A stretch of DNA of 64,000 nt from Planococcus halocryophilus. Lineage in GTDB: Bacteria; Bacillota; Bacilli; Bacillales_A; Planococcaceae. Positions 9,034-17,991 of the stretch are shown here, in pieces. Position 1 is the stretch's first letter. Every line of letters starts with the position of its first letter. The DNA lies in NCBI RefSeq assembly GCF_022489025.1, contig NZ_JAKVTG010000007.1:94297-158296 (forward strand). Direction: 5' to 3'. The notes beneath the pieces are model-generated. The model was not told the DNA's origin and ran no database searches. It saw nothing but the letters and a program-made list of their open reading frames with translations. The position numbers and the translations under genes were made by a program.

Positions 9034-9906
9034 ATGGAAAAAGTATTAGGAGTCGACATAGGTGGCACAAAAATCCGTATAGGCATCATTGATGCTAGCG
9101 GTCAAATTATTTACGAGGAAAAAATTCCGACAATCATCCCGCTTTATCCGTATCTTGAAGAAAACATTTTGCGGATATTGGTAGAGCAGCCAGAAGTCCA
9201 AGCAATTGGCATTGGTACGCATGGCTTTGTCGATCCAAAACAAGGAAAAGTAATTTACGCGGCGGAAACATTGCCAGGCTGGACCGATACACCTGTTAAA
9301 GAATGGCTTCAAAAAGCAACAGGAAAACGCGTCGAAGTCGAAAACGACGCCAATGTTGTGGCACTTGCAGAAGCGAAGTTTGGCGCAGCACAAGGGCTAA
9401 ATCGTGTAGTGGTGTTAACACTCGGCACAGGTCTTGGCGGTGGCGTAATATGGGACGGCAAGCTATTAAGTGGTGGACCTCACGGTGGTGCAGCAGAACT
9501 TGGCCACATGATTCTCTATCCAAACGGAGTGAAATGTGCGTGTGGACGTCTAGGGTGCAGTGAAATGTATGTATCCGGCACAGCACTTCAGCGCAGGATT
9601 AAAGAAGCGGGGCTTCCAGTGACGCCACCCGAACTTTTTGAAAACGCAAAGACTGATCCCGCAGCTAAAAAAGTGGTAGAAGAATTTACAGCTGACTTAG
9701 CACTAGTCATTAGTAGTTTGCAAGCGGCCTTTGATATGGAAATGGTCATTATCGGTGGCGGTGTATCAGAAGCGGCAGACTTGTGGATGGCTTCATTGGA
9801 GCAAAAGCTTGATGCGGTTTTATTAAATCCGGTGCCAGTAGAAGTGGCACGTTTTGAAAACGATGCCGGCATTTTAGGAGCTGCATTGTTAGTTCTTGAA
9901 AATTAA
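9034..9906 (+). CDS. ROK-family sugar kinase (glucokinase-like)
   Basis: 290 residues. The phosphate-binding motif VDIGGTKIRIGI, catalytic Asp in VENDANVVALAE, LTLGTGLGGGV and the zinc-site signature CACGRLGCSE identify a ROK kinase without a DNA-binding domain. It probably phosphorylates the glucose released by the upstream alpha-glucosidase. RBS AGGAGG precedes the ATG. The operon ends in a strong terminator. Glucose specificity is likely from context but not proven; fructose or other hexoses are possible. Confidence 0.85.
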   Translation: MEKVLGVDIGGTKIRIGIIDASGQIIYEEKIPTIIPLYPYLEENILRILVEQPEVQAIGIGTHGFVDPKQGKVIYAAETLPGWTDTPVKEWLQKATGKRVEVENDANVVALAEAKFGAAQGLNRVVVLTLGTGLGGGVIWDGKLLSGGPHGGAAELGHMILYPNGVKCACGRLGCSEMYVSGTALQRRIKEAGLPVTPPELFENAKTDPAAKKVVEEFTADLALVISSLQAAFDMEMVIIGGGVSEAADLWMASLEQKLDAVLLNPVPVEVARFENDAGILGAALLVLEN

Positions 9907-9912
9907 AGTGTG

Positions 9913-9946
9913 TAGGAGCGGAGAAAGAAACCGCTCCTATTTTTTT
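9913..9946 (+). terminator. Terminator of the malL-ROK operon
   Basis: Stem TAGGAGCGG / CCGCTCCTA with a nine-base loop and seven T. Confidence 0.9.
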
Positions 9947-9990
9947 GCTTAAATGCTAAAAAAGTTTTTTAATTATTTTAAAAATATACC

Positions 9991-10019
9991 TTGTGCAAAC
10001 GTTTTCATAATGATATGAT
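9991..10019 (+). promoter_or_regulatory. Promoter of the sugar-binding protein gene, with operator in the spacer
   Basis: TTGTGC (9991-9996), 17-base spacer, TATGAT (10014-10019). A LacI/cre-like 14-mer, TGCAAACGTTTTCA (9994-10007), overlaps the -35 and the spacer, so a bound repressor would block RNA polymerase. The regulator could be the LacI protein encoded at 13.6 kb, CcpA, or both. Confidence 0.65.
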
Positions 10020-10080
10020 ACAGATAATTAATTTGTGGGAACAAGTTCCAGTCCGTTCTCATTTTTTATTTGAAGCTTTG

Positions 10081-10094
10081 TGCAAACGATTTCA
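10081..10094 (+). promoter_or_regulatory. Second LacI/cre-type operator in the leader
   Basis: TGCAAACGATTTCA is the same 14-mer with one changed base and lies 87 bases downstream of the first. The pair suggests looping or roadblock repression. Confidence 0.6.
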
Positions 10095-10120
10095 CAAACA
10101 TTCTAAAGGGGGATTTACTG

Positions 10121-11428
10121 ATGAAAGAATTAAAGTTTAGCAAGGGGCTAGTCGCATCATTGATGTTATCAGCAGCAGTGTTAGCAGGATGTAGTAGTGA
10201 TGGAGAAGAAAAAGGTTCAGGATCTGAAGGAGAAGAGCAAGTAACCGTTGACATTTTCCAATTTAAAGTGGAATTCAAAGAACAATTTGAAGATGTTGTT
10301 GCACTTTACGAAGAAGAAAACCCGAACGTTAATATTGAAATCACAACAGTTGGTGGCGGAGAAGATTACGGCGCAGCACTTCGTTCACGCTTTGCATCTG
10401 GCAACGAACCCGCAATCTTTAACATCGGTGGACCTCAAGATGTAGCGGACTGGAAAGACAGCTTAGCAGATTTAACAGACACAGCAGCATCAGGCGCAGC
10501 TCTTGAAGGCACCCTTGACGGCGTAACAGTTGAGTCTGAAGTACTTGGACTTCCTTATAACCAAGAAGGTTACGGCTTTATCTACAACACACGTCTATTC
10601 GAAGAAGCAGGAATTGATCCTGCATCAATCACGGATTACGCATCACTTGAAGAAGCTGTAAAAACATTGGATTCGAAAAAAGACGAGCTTGGTCTTGAAT
10701 CAGTATTTGCTTTCCCAGGTAAAGAAACGTGGGTAACAGGACTTCACTTGTCGAACACATTCTTAGCACCAGAATTCGACAACAACGTATTAACAGCATT
10801 TGACGCAGAAACAGTTGACTTCAAATACGGAGAAGGCTTCAAGAAAATCGTTGATTTGCAAAACGAATACTCGAAACAACCAACAGTTAGTCTTGATTAC
10901 TCTCAACAAGTAGAAGAATTGTTCTCACTTGAGCGTGTAGCGATCATCCAACAAGGAAACTGGGCTTACGGCTCAATCGCTGGCATCGACCAAGAACTTG
11001 CGGACAGCGGTGTTGGCCTTATGCCGATTCCTGTAGAAGGCATTGATAATGCGGGTCTACCAGTTGGCGTACCAATGTATTGGGGCGTAAACAAAAAAGC
11101 TGACGAAGCAGTTGTAGAAGAATCAAAAGCATTTTTAGACTGGTTATACACATCTGATGCAGGTAAAACAGCTGTATTGGAAGACTTCAAATTTATCCCA
11201 GCTTATGAAGGTTACGATACTTCAAAAATCTCTGACCCAATGTCGAAAGCTATTTATGACGCTTCTGAGTCAGGTAACACAATCGGATGGGTATTCATGG
11301 GCTATCCAACTGGATGGGGACAAGACGAGCTTGGCTCGAACATCCAAAAATACCTAAGCGACGAAGCGAGCTGGGACGAAGTAATCGACTCAGCGAAAGA
11401 AGCTTGGAAAACAGACAGAGCTAAATAA
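10121..11428 (+). CDS. Sugar ABC transporter substrate-binding lipoprotein
   Basis: About 435 residues. A signal peptide ends in the lipobox LAGC, so the mature protein is lipid-anchored outside the membrane. The body is a family-1 extracellular solute-binding protein (YEEENPNVNIEITTVGGGEDY..., GNWAYGSIAGIDQEL, VGVPMYWGVNKKADE), the class that binds maltose and oligosaccharides. The ATG at 10121 is used because AAGGGGG lies eight bases upstream; an in-frame ATG at 10070 falls in the regulatory leader. It heads the transport operon but is separated from the permeases by a terminator and 440 bases of repeats. The ligand is inferred from the neighbouring alpha-glucosidases. Confidence 0.9.
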   Translation: MKELKFSKGLVASLMLSAAVLAGCSSDGEEKGSGSEGEEQVTVDIFQFKVEFKEQFEDVVALYEEENPNVNIEITTVGGGEDYGAALRSRFASGNEPAIFNIGGPQDVADWKDSLADLTDTAASGAALEGTLDGVTVESEVLGLPYNQEGYGFIYNTRLFEEAGIDPASITDYASLEEAVKTLDSKKDELGLESVFAFPGKETWVTGLHLSNTFLAPEFDNNVLTAFDAETVDFKYGEGFKKIVDLQNEYSKQPTVSLDYSQQVEELFSLERVAIIQQGNWAYGSIAGIDQELADSGVGLMPIPVEGIDNAGLPVGVPMYWGVNKKADEAVVEESKAFLDWLYTSDAGKTAVLEDFKFIPAYEGYDTSKISDPMSKAIYDASESGNTIGWVFMGYPTGWGQDELGSNIQKYLSDEASWDEVIDSAKEAWKTDRAK

Positions 11429-11464
11429 GCAATTCGCAAGCTAATGATCATTATGAGTGTTTCA

Positions 11465-11497
11465 AACAAAGTAGCCTCTGTGCTACTTTGTTTTGTT
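11465..11497 (+). terminator. Intercistronic terminator between binding protein and permeases
   Basis: AACAAAGTAGC pairs perfectly with GCTACTTTGTT around a six-base loop, followed by T-rich sequence. It would let the binding protein be made in excess over the membrane subunits. Confidence 0.8.
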
Positions 11498-11553
11498 ACT
11501 AGGGTAAATTGGACTTGTGATTTATAACAGAAATCATTTTACAAAGGATATTC

Positions 11554-11661
11554 CGCAAACCAACTCCGCTTTCCTGCGGGCTTGCGCCGAACTAACTCGG
11601 GCTTAACGCCCGAGTGGATTTCGACACTTCGCTATCCCGCGGGAGTCTCCGTTGGTTTGCT
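11554..11661 (+). repeat. REP-like GC-rich palindromic element, copy A
   Basis: The ends GCAAACCAAC and GTTGGTTTGC are inverted repeats. Inside them are CGCTTTCCTGCGGG and CCCGCGGGAGTC, the conserved core of a dispersed intergenic element that I recognise from many Bacillales genomes, plus an internal ACTCGGGC/GCCCGAGT hairpin. Function unknown; possibly a folded RNA or a mobilised sequence. Confidence 0.75.
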
Positions 11662-11710
11662 CCATATCTTGGTGAATTGTTAGTAAAGGATACTTAAAAG
11701 AAAAAGCGAA

Positions 11711-11807
11711 AGACGGCGACTCCTGCGGGAAAAGCGCGAGCCGGAGCCACTGGACTGAGCAAAGCGAGGGAAGCGGCAAAGGCCGTGCCCGCGGAAAGCG
11801 TCCGTCT
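11711..11807 (-). repeat. REP-like GC-rich palindromic element, copy B (inverted)
   Basis: Read on the minus strand it aligns with copy A: AGACGGACGCTTTCCGCGGG at one end and TCCCGCAGGAGTCGCCGTCT at the other. The two copies face each other 50 bases apart in the middle of the transport operon. Confidence 0.75.
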
Positions 11808-11869
11808 GGAGCGATTTCTCAACCAAATCTAAATTTCATCGAACAATTCAAGAAAGGAATGATGCCCGT

Positions 11870-12730
11870 ATGCGTACAAAAGAGTTATCTTATTGGTTGT
11901 TTCTTGCCCCTGTCTTATTGGCACTTACGCTAGTCGTCATCGTTCCGATGCTACTAGGCGTCTATTACTCCTTCACCACTTGGAACGGCATAAACACAGG
12001 TGAGTTTGTTGGATTCCAAAACTACATCGACTTATTCCACGATCAGCGTTTCCTAGATTCGCTATGGTTCACTACAAAATTTTCAGTAGTGTCCGTTATT
12101 TTAATTAACGTAATTGGCTTGTCGCTGGCACTTCTTGTTACAGGTCGCGTTCGCTCAAGTAAATTATTACGGACAACATTCTTTATGCCAAACTTAATCG
12201 GCGGATTAATCTTAGGGTTCATTTGGCAGTTTATCTTCATTAAAGTATTTGCAAGTGTTGGCGAAATTATCGGCATGGAAAGTTTGCAAGGCTGGTTGTC
12301 TACAACAGACACTGGATTCTGGGGCTTGGTTATTTTGATGAGCTGGCAAATGGCTGGTTATATTATGGTTATCTATATTGCTTATTTGGAAGGGATGCCG
12401 AAAGAACTGCTTGAGGCGTCTGAAATCGACGGAGCTTCTTCGTACCAACGTTTCCGTTTTGTCATCTTCCCACTTGTGGCACCTGCGTTTACCGTCAGCA
12501 TGTTCTTGACGCTGTCGAATACGTTTAAATTGTACGACCAAAACTTGTCGCTAACAGGCGGCGGACCTTACAACTCTACAGAAATGGTCGCGATGGAAAT
12601 CTTTAAGACGGCGTTTATGCAAAATGCCTTTGCTTATGCACAAGCGAAAGCCGTTATTTTCTTCATCATCGTGGCGATCATCGCACTTGTCCAGGTGTAT
12701 CTGAACAAACGTAAGGAGGTCGAAATGTAA
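11870..12730 (+). CDS. Sugar ABC transporter permease, MalF type
   Basis: 286 residues, about six transmembrane segments. The binding-protein-dependent permease EAA loop (EASEIDGASSYQRFRFVIFPLV) contacts the ATPase. It lacks the long N-terminal extension of enteric MalF and resembles the short CUT1 permeases of Gram-positives. The stop overlaps the start of the next permease (TAATG). With its partner it forms the channel for the lipoprotein at 10.1 kb; the ATPase is probably the unlinked MsmX-type protein. Confidence 0.9.
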   Translation: MRTKELSYWLFLAPVLLALTLVVIVPMLLGVYYSFTTWNGINTGEFVGFQNYIDLFHDQRFLDSLWFTTKFSVVSVILINVIGLSLALLVTGRVRSSKLLRTTFFMPNLIGGLILGFIWQFIFIKVFASVGEIIGMESLQGWLSTTDTGFWGLVILMSWQMAGYIMVIYIAYLEGMPKELLEASEIDGASSYQRFRFVIFPLVAPAFTVSMFLTLSNTFKLYDQNLSLTGGGPYNSTEMVAMEIFKTAFMQNAFAYAQAKAVIFFIIVAIIALVQVYLNKRKEVEM

Positions 12731-13545
12731 TGAAGAAAAAGTGGAATATTAAACTAGAAGTTCTCGGCTTATTGTTAGCGATTTTATGGCTAGCACCGTT
12801 TTACTTGATGTTCGTAAACTCGTTTAAATCAAAAAAAGAAATCTTTATGGATACGATTAGTCCTCCAGAAAACTGGAGTTTTGATAACTACATTAAAGCA
12901 TTCGAAGAACTTGATTTTATGCAAACTTTATTTAATTCACTATTAATTACTGTGATTAGTGTTGTGTTAATTATTATCTTCTCAGCAATGGCGGCCTACG
13001 CATTGTCGCGCGCTAAAAGTAAGCTTAGTACAGTACTGTTTTTCACATTCGTTGCAGCGATGTTAATTCCGTTTCAATCTGTAATGATTCCGCTTGTTAC
13101 CGTATTCGGTAAGTTTGACATGTTGAACCGCGGCGGCTTGATTTTTATGTATATCGGATTTGGTGCAAGTCTTTCGATTTTCTTGTATCACGGTGCATTA
13201 AACAATATCCCGCGCTCACTTGATGAAGCGGCGACAATTGATGGTGCCAATCGTTGGCAAGTGTTCTGGCATATTATTTTCCCAATCCTGAAACCGATTA
13301 CGGTGACAGTCGCGATCCTTAACATCATTTGGATTTGGAACGATTATTTATTGCCATCACTTGTTATTAATACACCAGGAAGTGAGACCATTCCATTGAA
13401 GATGTTCTTCTTCTTCGGCGAATATACGAAGCAATGGCATCTAGCGCTTGCTGGATTGACACTGGCTATCGTCCCAGTTATCGTTTTCTACTTCTTTGCA
13501 CAGCGCGAAATTATCAAAGGGGTATCAGATGGAGCAGTAAAATAA
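12730..13545 (+). CDS. Sugar ABC transporter permease, MalG type
   Basis: 271 residues with about six transmembrane helices and the EAA loop DEAATIDGANRWQVFWHIIFP. A CUT1-family partner of the preceding permease. The start shares one base with the upstream stop, so the two are translationally coupled. The C-terminus (FFAQREIIKGVSDGAVK) is the standard MalG-like ending that inserts in the ATPase. The LacI gene follows after 13 bases. Confidence 0.9.
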   Translation: MKKKWNIKLEVLGLLLAILWLAPFYLMFVNSFKSKKEIFMDTISPPENWSFDNYIKAFEELDFMQTLFNSLLITVISVVLIIIFSAMAAYALSRAKSKLSTVLFFTFVAAMLIPFQSVMIPLVTVFGKFDMLNRGGLIFMYIGFGASLSIFLYHGALNNIPRSLDEAATIDGANRWQVFWHIIFPILKPITVTVAILNIIWIWNDYLLPSLVINTPGSETIPLKMFFFFGEYTKQWHLALAGLTLAIVPVIVFYFFAQREIIKGVSDGAVK

Positions 13546-13558
13546 GGGAGACGGTTAA

Positions 13559-14578
13559 ATGGCAATCACGATTAAAGATGTTGCGAAAAAAGCGGGCGTC
13601 TCACCAGCCACCGTTTCCCGCGTAATCGCAGATAATCCGAGAATCAGTGTGAAAACGAAAGCAAAAGTGCGGGAAGTTATGAAGGACATGGGGTATTACC
13701 CAAACTTTCAAGCCCGCAATTTGGTGGCAAATAAAAGCCGAACACTTGGTATCATTATGGAAAACTCAGCAGCATTGGCTTTTCAAAATCCTTTCTTTCC
13801 TGAAGTATTGCGCGGCATTTCAACGCAAGCTCATGACAGTAAATATGGCTTGTATTTATCAACAGGAGCCACACAAGAAGAAATTTACCAAGAAGTTGTT
13901 GAAATGGTACAAGGTCGGCGAGTCGACGGCATTATTTTGCTGTACTCAAAAATCGGCGATCCGGTGTTGGAATTTTTAAGACAAAGCGAGTTGCCATTTG
14001 CAGTTGTCGGGCGTCCCCATCAAGATCCGTGTTCAGTAACGTATGTCAATAACGATAATATCAATACCGCGAAAGACACAGTTGAATACTTGATTGGTTT
14101 GGGTCATCGCCATATTGCATTTGTTGGAGGAGCGACGGATTTTGTCGTGTCCATTGACCGAATGCAAGGGTATCAGCAGGCGCTTGCTGAGCACGATATT
14201 TCATTTGATGCGGATTATACGGTGAACCAAGATTTTATCCAAGGCAAAGAACGCGAATCGATTCGTCGGCTGATGGCACTTCCAATTCCACCCACGGCAA
14301 TCGTCACGCATGATGACATGGTGGCGTACGAAGTAATTGGTTATCTTGAAGATTTGAAAATTGGAGTGCCGGACGATGTTTCCATCATTGGATTTAACAA
14401 CCACACTATTTCAAGATATTTAAAGCCGCCACTGAGCACGGTAGACATCTCCATTTATGAGCTTGGCCTGCGTGCTGCAGAGTTGGTATTAGAGAAAATA
14501 ACAGACGAATCGACACCTTCTAAACAAGTCACGGTTCCTTCACGCCTGATTGAAAGAGGTTCGTGTCGACGTCTTTGA
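13559..14578 (+). CDS. LacI-family regulator (MalR-like)
   Basis: 339 residues. An N-terminal LacI helix-turn-helix (TIKDVAKKAGVSPATVSRVIADN) and hinge helix precede a periplasmic-binding-protein-like effector domain (GRRVDGIILLYS, GHRHIAFVGG, AIVTHDDMVAYEVIGYL). It lies in the permease operon and is the likely repressor acting on the twin 14-mer operators upstream of the binding protein, with a maltose-type inducer (inference). RBS GGGAG. Thirteen bases separate it from the downstream alpha-glucosidase. Confidence 0.9.
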   Translation: MAITIKDVAKKAGVSPATVSRVIADNPRISVKTKAKVREVMKDMGYYPNFQARNLVANKSRTLGIIMENSAALAFQNPFFPEVLRGISTQAHDSKYGLYLSTGATQEEIYQEVVEMVQGRRVDGIILLYSKIGDPVLEFLRQSELPFAVVGRPHQDPCSVTYVNNDNINTAKDTVEYLIGLGHRHIAFVGGATDFVVSIDRMQGYQQALAEHDISFDADYTVNQDFIQGKERESIRRLMALPIPPTAIVTHDDMVAYEVIGYLEDLKIGVPDDVSIIGFNNHTISRYLKPPLSTVDISIYELGLRAAELVLEKITDESTPSKQVTVPSRLIERGSCRRL

Positions 14579-14590
14579 GAGGGATCGAAT

Positions 14591-16228
14591 ATGACTAAAA
14601 AATGGTGGAAAGAAGCGATCGTTTATCAAGTCTACCCACGTAGTTTTATGGACTCGAACGGCGATGGCCTAGGCGATATTAACGGTGTCACTAGTAAATT
14701 GGATTACTTAAAAGACATGGGCATCGACGTTATTTGGATTTGCCCAATGTACAAGTCGCCAAATGACGACAATGGCTACGACATTAGTGATTATCAAGCC
14801 ATTTTAGAAGAATTTGGCACGATGGCTGATTTCGAACGATTAATGGAAGAAGTACACGCACGTGGTATGAAACTGATTATTGATTTAGTCATCAACCATA
14901 CAAGTGATGAACATCCATGGTTTTTGGAATCAAGTTCATCACGTAACAATCCAAAACGCGACTGGTACGTTTGGCGCGACGAACCGTTAAACTGGGAAAG
15001 TATATTTGGAGGACCTGCTTGGGAATTTGATGAAAAGACGCAGCAATATTATTTGCACATCTTCTCGAAAAAGCAGCCCGATTTAAATTGGGAAAACCCA
15101 GAAGTGCGCAACGAACTTTATAAAATGATTAATTGGTGGATCGATAAGGGAATCGACGGTTACCGCGTAGATGCCATTAGCCATATTAAAAAAGAGTACG
15201 CCAACACAGAAGGTGCAGGCGATCATTTATTTGTTCCTTCGTGGGATAAATTCATGAACGTTGACGGCATCCAGCCGTTGTTGAAAGAATTGCACGAAGA
15301 AACGTTCAGCAAGTACGACATTATGACAGTCGGCGAAGCGAACGGCGTTTCAGCAGATGAAATCGATGAATGGGTTAGCGAAGAAAGCGGCAAATTCAAT
15401 ATGATCTTCCAATTTGAAGACATTGATTTGTGGAATACGGAAGTGAGTAATGGTGTAAACGTACCAGAACTAAAACAAGTACTAAGCAAATGGCAAGACA
15501 AAGTAAATGGCATCGGCTGGAATGCATTATTTATCGAAAACCACGACAAGCCGCGCGTCGTCTCCACGTGGGGCGACGATCATTCCTACTGGCGTGAAAG
15601 TGCGACCGCTTTAGCGTGTATGTATTTCTTCATGCAAGGCACGCCGTTTATTTACCAAGGGCAAGAAATCGGCATGTCAAACGCGCCATTTGAAGAACTC
15701 GATCATTTTGATGACGTTCATACGCATAACTTGTATTTCCATAAAAAAGAAACTGGCATGGATCACGAAACCATTATGACGCTACTGCGCGCAACAAGCC
15801 GCGACCATTCACGGACACCAATGCAGTGGGACAATACGCTCCATGCAGGCTTCTCTGAAGAAATGCCCTGGATCAACGTCAATCCAAATTACGAGTGGTT
15901 AAACGTCGAAGCACAAGAAAACGATCCGCATTCGGTACTAGCCTTCTATAAACAAATGATTTGGCTACGCAAAAATATGGATGTCTTCGTCTACGGAGAA
16001 TACAAGCTAATCGAAATGGGGCATGACTCCGTATTTGCCTATACACGCGAATCGGCCGACGATAAAGTGCTTATCGTCACCAACCTAGGCAAGCACTCCT
16101 GCCTATGCGCCGTTCACCCAGAAGATTCCACACTGCTATTGGCCAATTATAAAAACATCGATCCTGAACAATTGCTTCCATATGAAGCACGTGTTTATAA
16201 AATACCAAAAGACGCAGTGATTAGGTGA
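14591..16228 (+). CDS. GH13 alpha-glucosidase, second paralogue
   Basis: 545 residues, cytosolic. The GH13 motifs are present: DLVINHTSDEHPWF, nucleophile Asp in DGYRVDAI, Glu in TVGEANG and Asp in ENHDKPR. It is clearly related to the enzyme at 7.4 kb but diverges around the substrate loops (DAISHIKKEYAN versus DVINMISKVPEM), so it may prefer a different linkage or chain length, for example sucrose or alpha-1,4 rather than alpha-1,6. It is the last gene of the transport operon and is followed by a perfect terminator. Confidence 0.88.
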   Translation: MTKKWWKEAIVYQVYPRSFMDSNGDGLGDINGVTSKLDYLKDMGIDVIWICPMYKSPNDDNGYDISDYQAILEEFGTMADFERLMEEVHARGMKLIIDLVINHTSDEHPWFLESSSSRNNPKRDWYVWRDEPLNWESIFGGPAWEFDEKTQQYYLHIFSKKQPDLNWENPEVRNELYKMINWWIDKGIDGYRVDAISHIKKEYANTEGAGDHLFVPSWDKFMNVDGIQPLLKELHEETFSKYDIMTVGEANGVSADEIDEWVSEESGKFNMIFQFEDIDLWNTEVSNGVNVPELKQVLSKWQDKVNGIGWNALFIENHDKPRVVSTWGDDHSYWRESATALACMYFFMQGTPFIYQGQEIGMSNAPFEELDHFDDVHTHNLYFHKKETGMDHETIMTLLRATSRDHSRTPMQWDNTLHAGFSEEMPWINVNPNYEWLNVEAQENDPHSVLAFYKQMIWLRKNMDVFVYGEYKLIEMGHDSVFAYTRESADDKVLIVTNLGKHSCLCAVHPEDSTLLLANYKNIDPEQLLPYEARVYKIPKDAVIR

Positions 16229-16233
16229 ACCCA

Positions 16234-16270
16234 AAAAGCCGAGGAAAGATCAACTTTCCTCGGCTTTTAT
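16234..16270 (+). terminator. Terminator of the alpha-glucoside transport operon
   Basis: A perfect 15-bp stem, AAAAGCCGAGGAAAG / CTTTCCTCGGCTTTT, with a five-base loop. Confidence 0.9.
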
Positions 16271-16441
16271 ATGTCTAGCGTCAGAATTCTTGCATGTATA
16301 AATTGTATCTTTACATAAAATTTGAGGCTGCTTCATGAATCACCAGGCACAAACCTTCAAGCAAATCGGGGGACATACGTTCTCTAAATGTGTATAATAA
16401 GTTCTGTAAATAGTTACATTGAACTTTTAAGGGGTGACTAA

Positions 16442-17008
16442 ATGAACAAAAACATGCTCCAATTATTTAAAGAACGGCAAGGTGTACGCGTTTTATATGC
16501 CTATGACGAGATTCAAAAATACATCGAACACGTCGCAGCTTACGCGAAGCATGGCATAGAAGCAGGGGATCATATCGTGTTGATTGAAAATCCTCGCTTG
16601 TCTCCAAAAATCTATTCTGAATTAGAGAGCCAGCTAACAAAAGAACAGATGGAATTTATTCATTTTGTCAAAAGCTTTGATTTTTATTTTTCAAATGGTA
16701 GCTATCATCCGCCCGCGATTCAACTCTATTTTGAAAAAATGCTTCAACCGTTTATAGAAGAACAAGCAACTTATAGAGCTTGGGTACACGTAGAGTGGGC
16801 ATCTGGAGAGTTTCCTATGCACTTGATAGAAGACTTTGAAAAAGTTCTCGACGTCTCCGTGAAAAATTATCAATTCCCATTGATATGTGCTTATGATGAT
16901 AAATTACTAGAAGACCCGATTCGAGACATGTTACTCAAAAAACATCCATATATATTGGGTGAAGACGATATCGTCGTATCTGATTTATATGTAACAACAG
17001 AAGCTTAA
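16442..17008 (+). CDS. MEDS-domain protein
   Basis: 188 residues. The sequence (VRVLYAYDEIQKYIEHVAAYAKHGIEAGDHIVLIEN, then HVEWA and LICAYDD) matches the MEDS (DcmR-like sensory) domain, a RecA/KaiC-like fold without an intact Walker A, seen in regulators of sporulation, methylotrophy and anti-sigma circuits. Here it stands alone with no output domain. It is probably cytosolic. RBS AAGGGGTG. It is monocistronic with a strong terminator. Confidence 0.7.
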   Translation: MNKNMLQLFKERQGVRVLYAYDEIQKYIEHVAAYAKHGIEAGDHIVLIENPRLSPKIYSELESQLTKEQMEFIHFVKSFDFYFSNGSYHPPAIQLYFEKMLQPFIEEQATYRAWVHVEWASGEFPMHLIEDFEKVLDVSVKNYQFPLICAYDDKLLEDPIRDMLLKKHPYILGEDDIVVSDLYVTTEA

Positions 17009-17012
17009 CCTA

Positions 17013-17046
17013 AAAAACACCGCCGAGACCTCTCGGCGGTGTTTTT
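17013..17046 (+). terminator. Terminator after the MEDS gene
   Basis: A 16-bp perfect stem, AAAAACACCGCCGAGA / TCTCGGCGGTGTTTTT, with a two-base loop. Confidence 0.9.
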
Positions 17047-17082
17047 GCTTCTTTATATAGAAGAATCTTGCATGGTATAGAA

Positions 17083-17380
17083 TCTTTACATGAATATAAT
17101 TATCTTATACATGAAAATTTCGAGCTGTTACCTGAATTTTTACTGCTCTTACATGAACTTTTAAGCTTTTTACACGAATCAAAGATTTTACCAGAAGTTT
17201 CCGCGTTGTTACCTGAATATTTCGAGCTGTTACATGAACTTTCAAAGCTCTTACATGAACTTTTCAAGTCTTTACACGAATCAAAGCCTCTTACCGGAAG
17301 TTTGCAGGTTGTTACCCGCACATTTCAAAGCTCTTACATGAACTTTCAAAGCTCTTATCCGAACTTTTCCCCTCTTTACC
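17083..17380 (+). repeat. Degenerate 21-bp tandem repeat array, family R1, locus 2
   Basis: About fourteen diverged units on the pattern TTACATGAACTTTCAAAGCTC, interspersed with related units reading TTTACACGAATCAAAG and TTACCGGAAGTTTGCAGG. It lies 37 bases past the MEDS terminator, on the + strand. A single decayed unit (TTTACATAAAATTTGAGGCT, near 16310) lies past the preceding terminator too. Confidence 0.85.
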
Positions 17381-17477
17381 CATATCCCTACCAATCTCCC
17401 CCAAACCACATAAAAAAGATTCACACCTCTCAATCGAGGGTATATTCCTAACAAAGCACAGCATAAAGGAGTCGATC

Positions 17478-17927
17478 ATGATGGCGTTTGATTATGACCT
17501 TGATTATGAAAATCTCGATTTGCGTAAAAATCCGGAACTGTACCGTGTCGGGAAAGGTGAGCAAGGCGTACTGTTAGTGCAGCCGTATAAAGGTGAAATT
17601 TTACCCCATTGGCGATTCAAGACGCCTGAGATTGCACAAGAGTCGTGCGATAAGATTTCAGAGATGTTCGAGGAGTATCGTAAACAAGATGATTTTGTTG
17701 GCATGGACATGGCACGGAAATTTATACAAATGGGCTATACGCGTGCACGGCGCTATACCAATTACAAAGGTGGCCGTAAATACAATGAAGATGGCAGCAT
17801 TAAAGAGCGAGACATCGATCCGGTCAAAGCAGAATCGGCAGCAATTTTTAAAAAACGGTGGGATGAAATTCGAGAAGACGAAGATTATATAAAGCGCAAA
17901 AAGAAACACCAGAAAGAATTTGGTTAA
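17478..17927 (+). CDS. DUF4385 family protein
   Basis: 149 residues, highly charged and soluble. The opening FDYDLDYENLDLRKNPELYRVGKGEQGVLLVQPYKGEILPHWRF and the basic centre (MGYTRARRYTNYKGGRKY) match DUF4385, a small family of unknown function in Firmicutes and phages. RBS AAAGGAG is six bases before the first of two ATGs. The gene stands alone after a repeat array. Confidence 0.7.
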   Translation: MMAFDYDLDYENLDLRKNPELYRVGKGEQGVLLVQPYKGEILPHWRFKTPEIAQESCDKISEMFEEYRKQDDFVGMDMARKFIQMGYTRARRYTNYKGGRKYNEDGSIKERDIDPVKAESAAIFKKRWDEIREDEDYIKRKKKHQKEFG

Positions 17928-17991
17928 GCTGCATCTTTTATTCAAGCCAAGCGTCAACTACTATAACAACTTACAGAAAATAGGTGGCTAG

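Noticed and set aside
17068..17451. A 127-codon open frame on the + strand
   Set aside because: It is the R1 repeat array again, without an RBS or domain.
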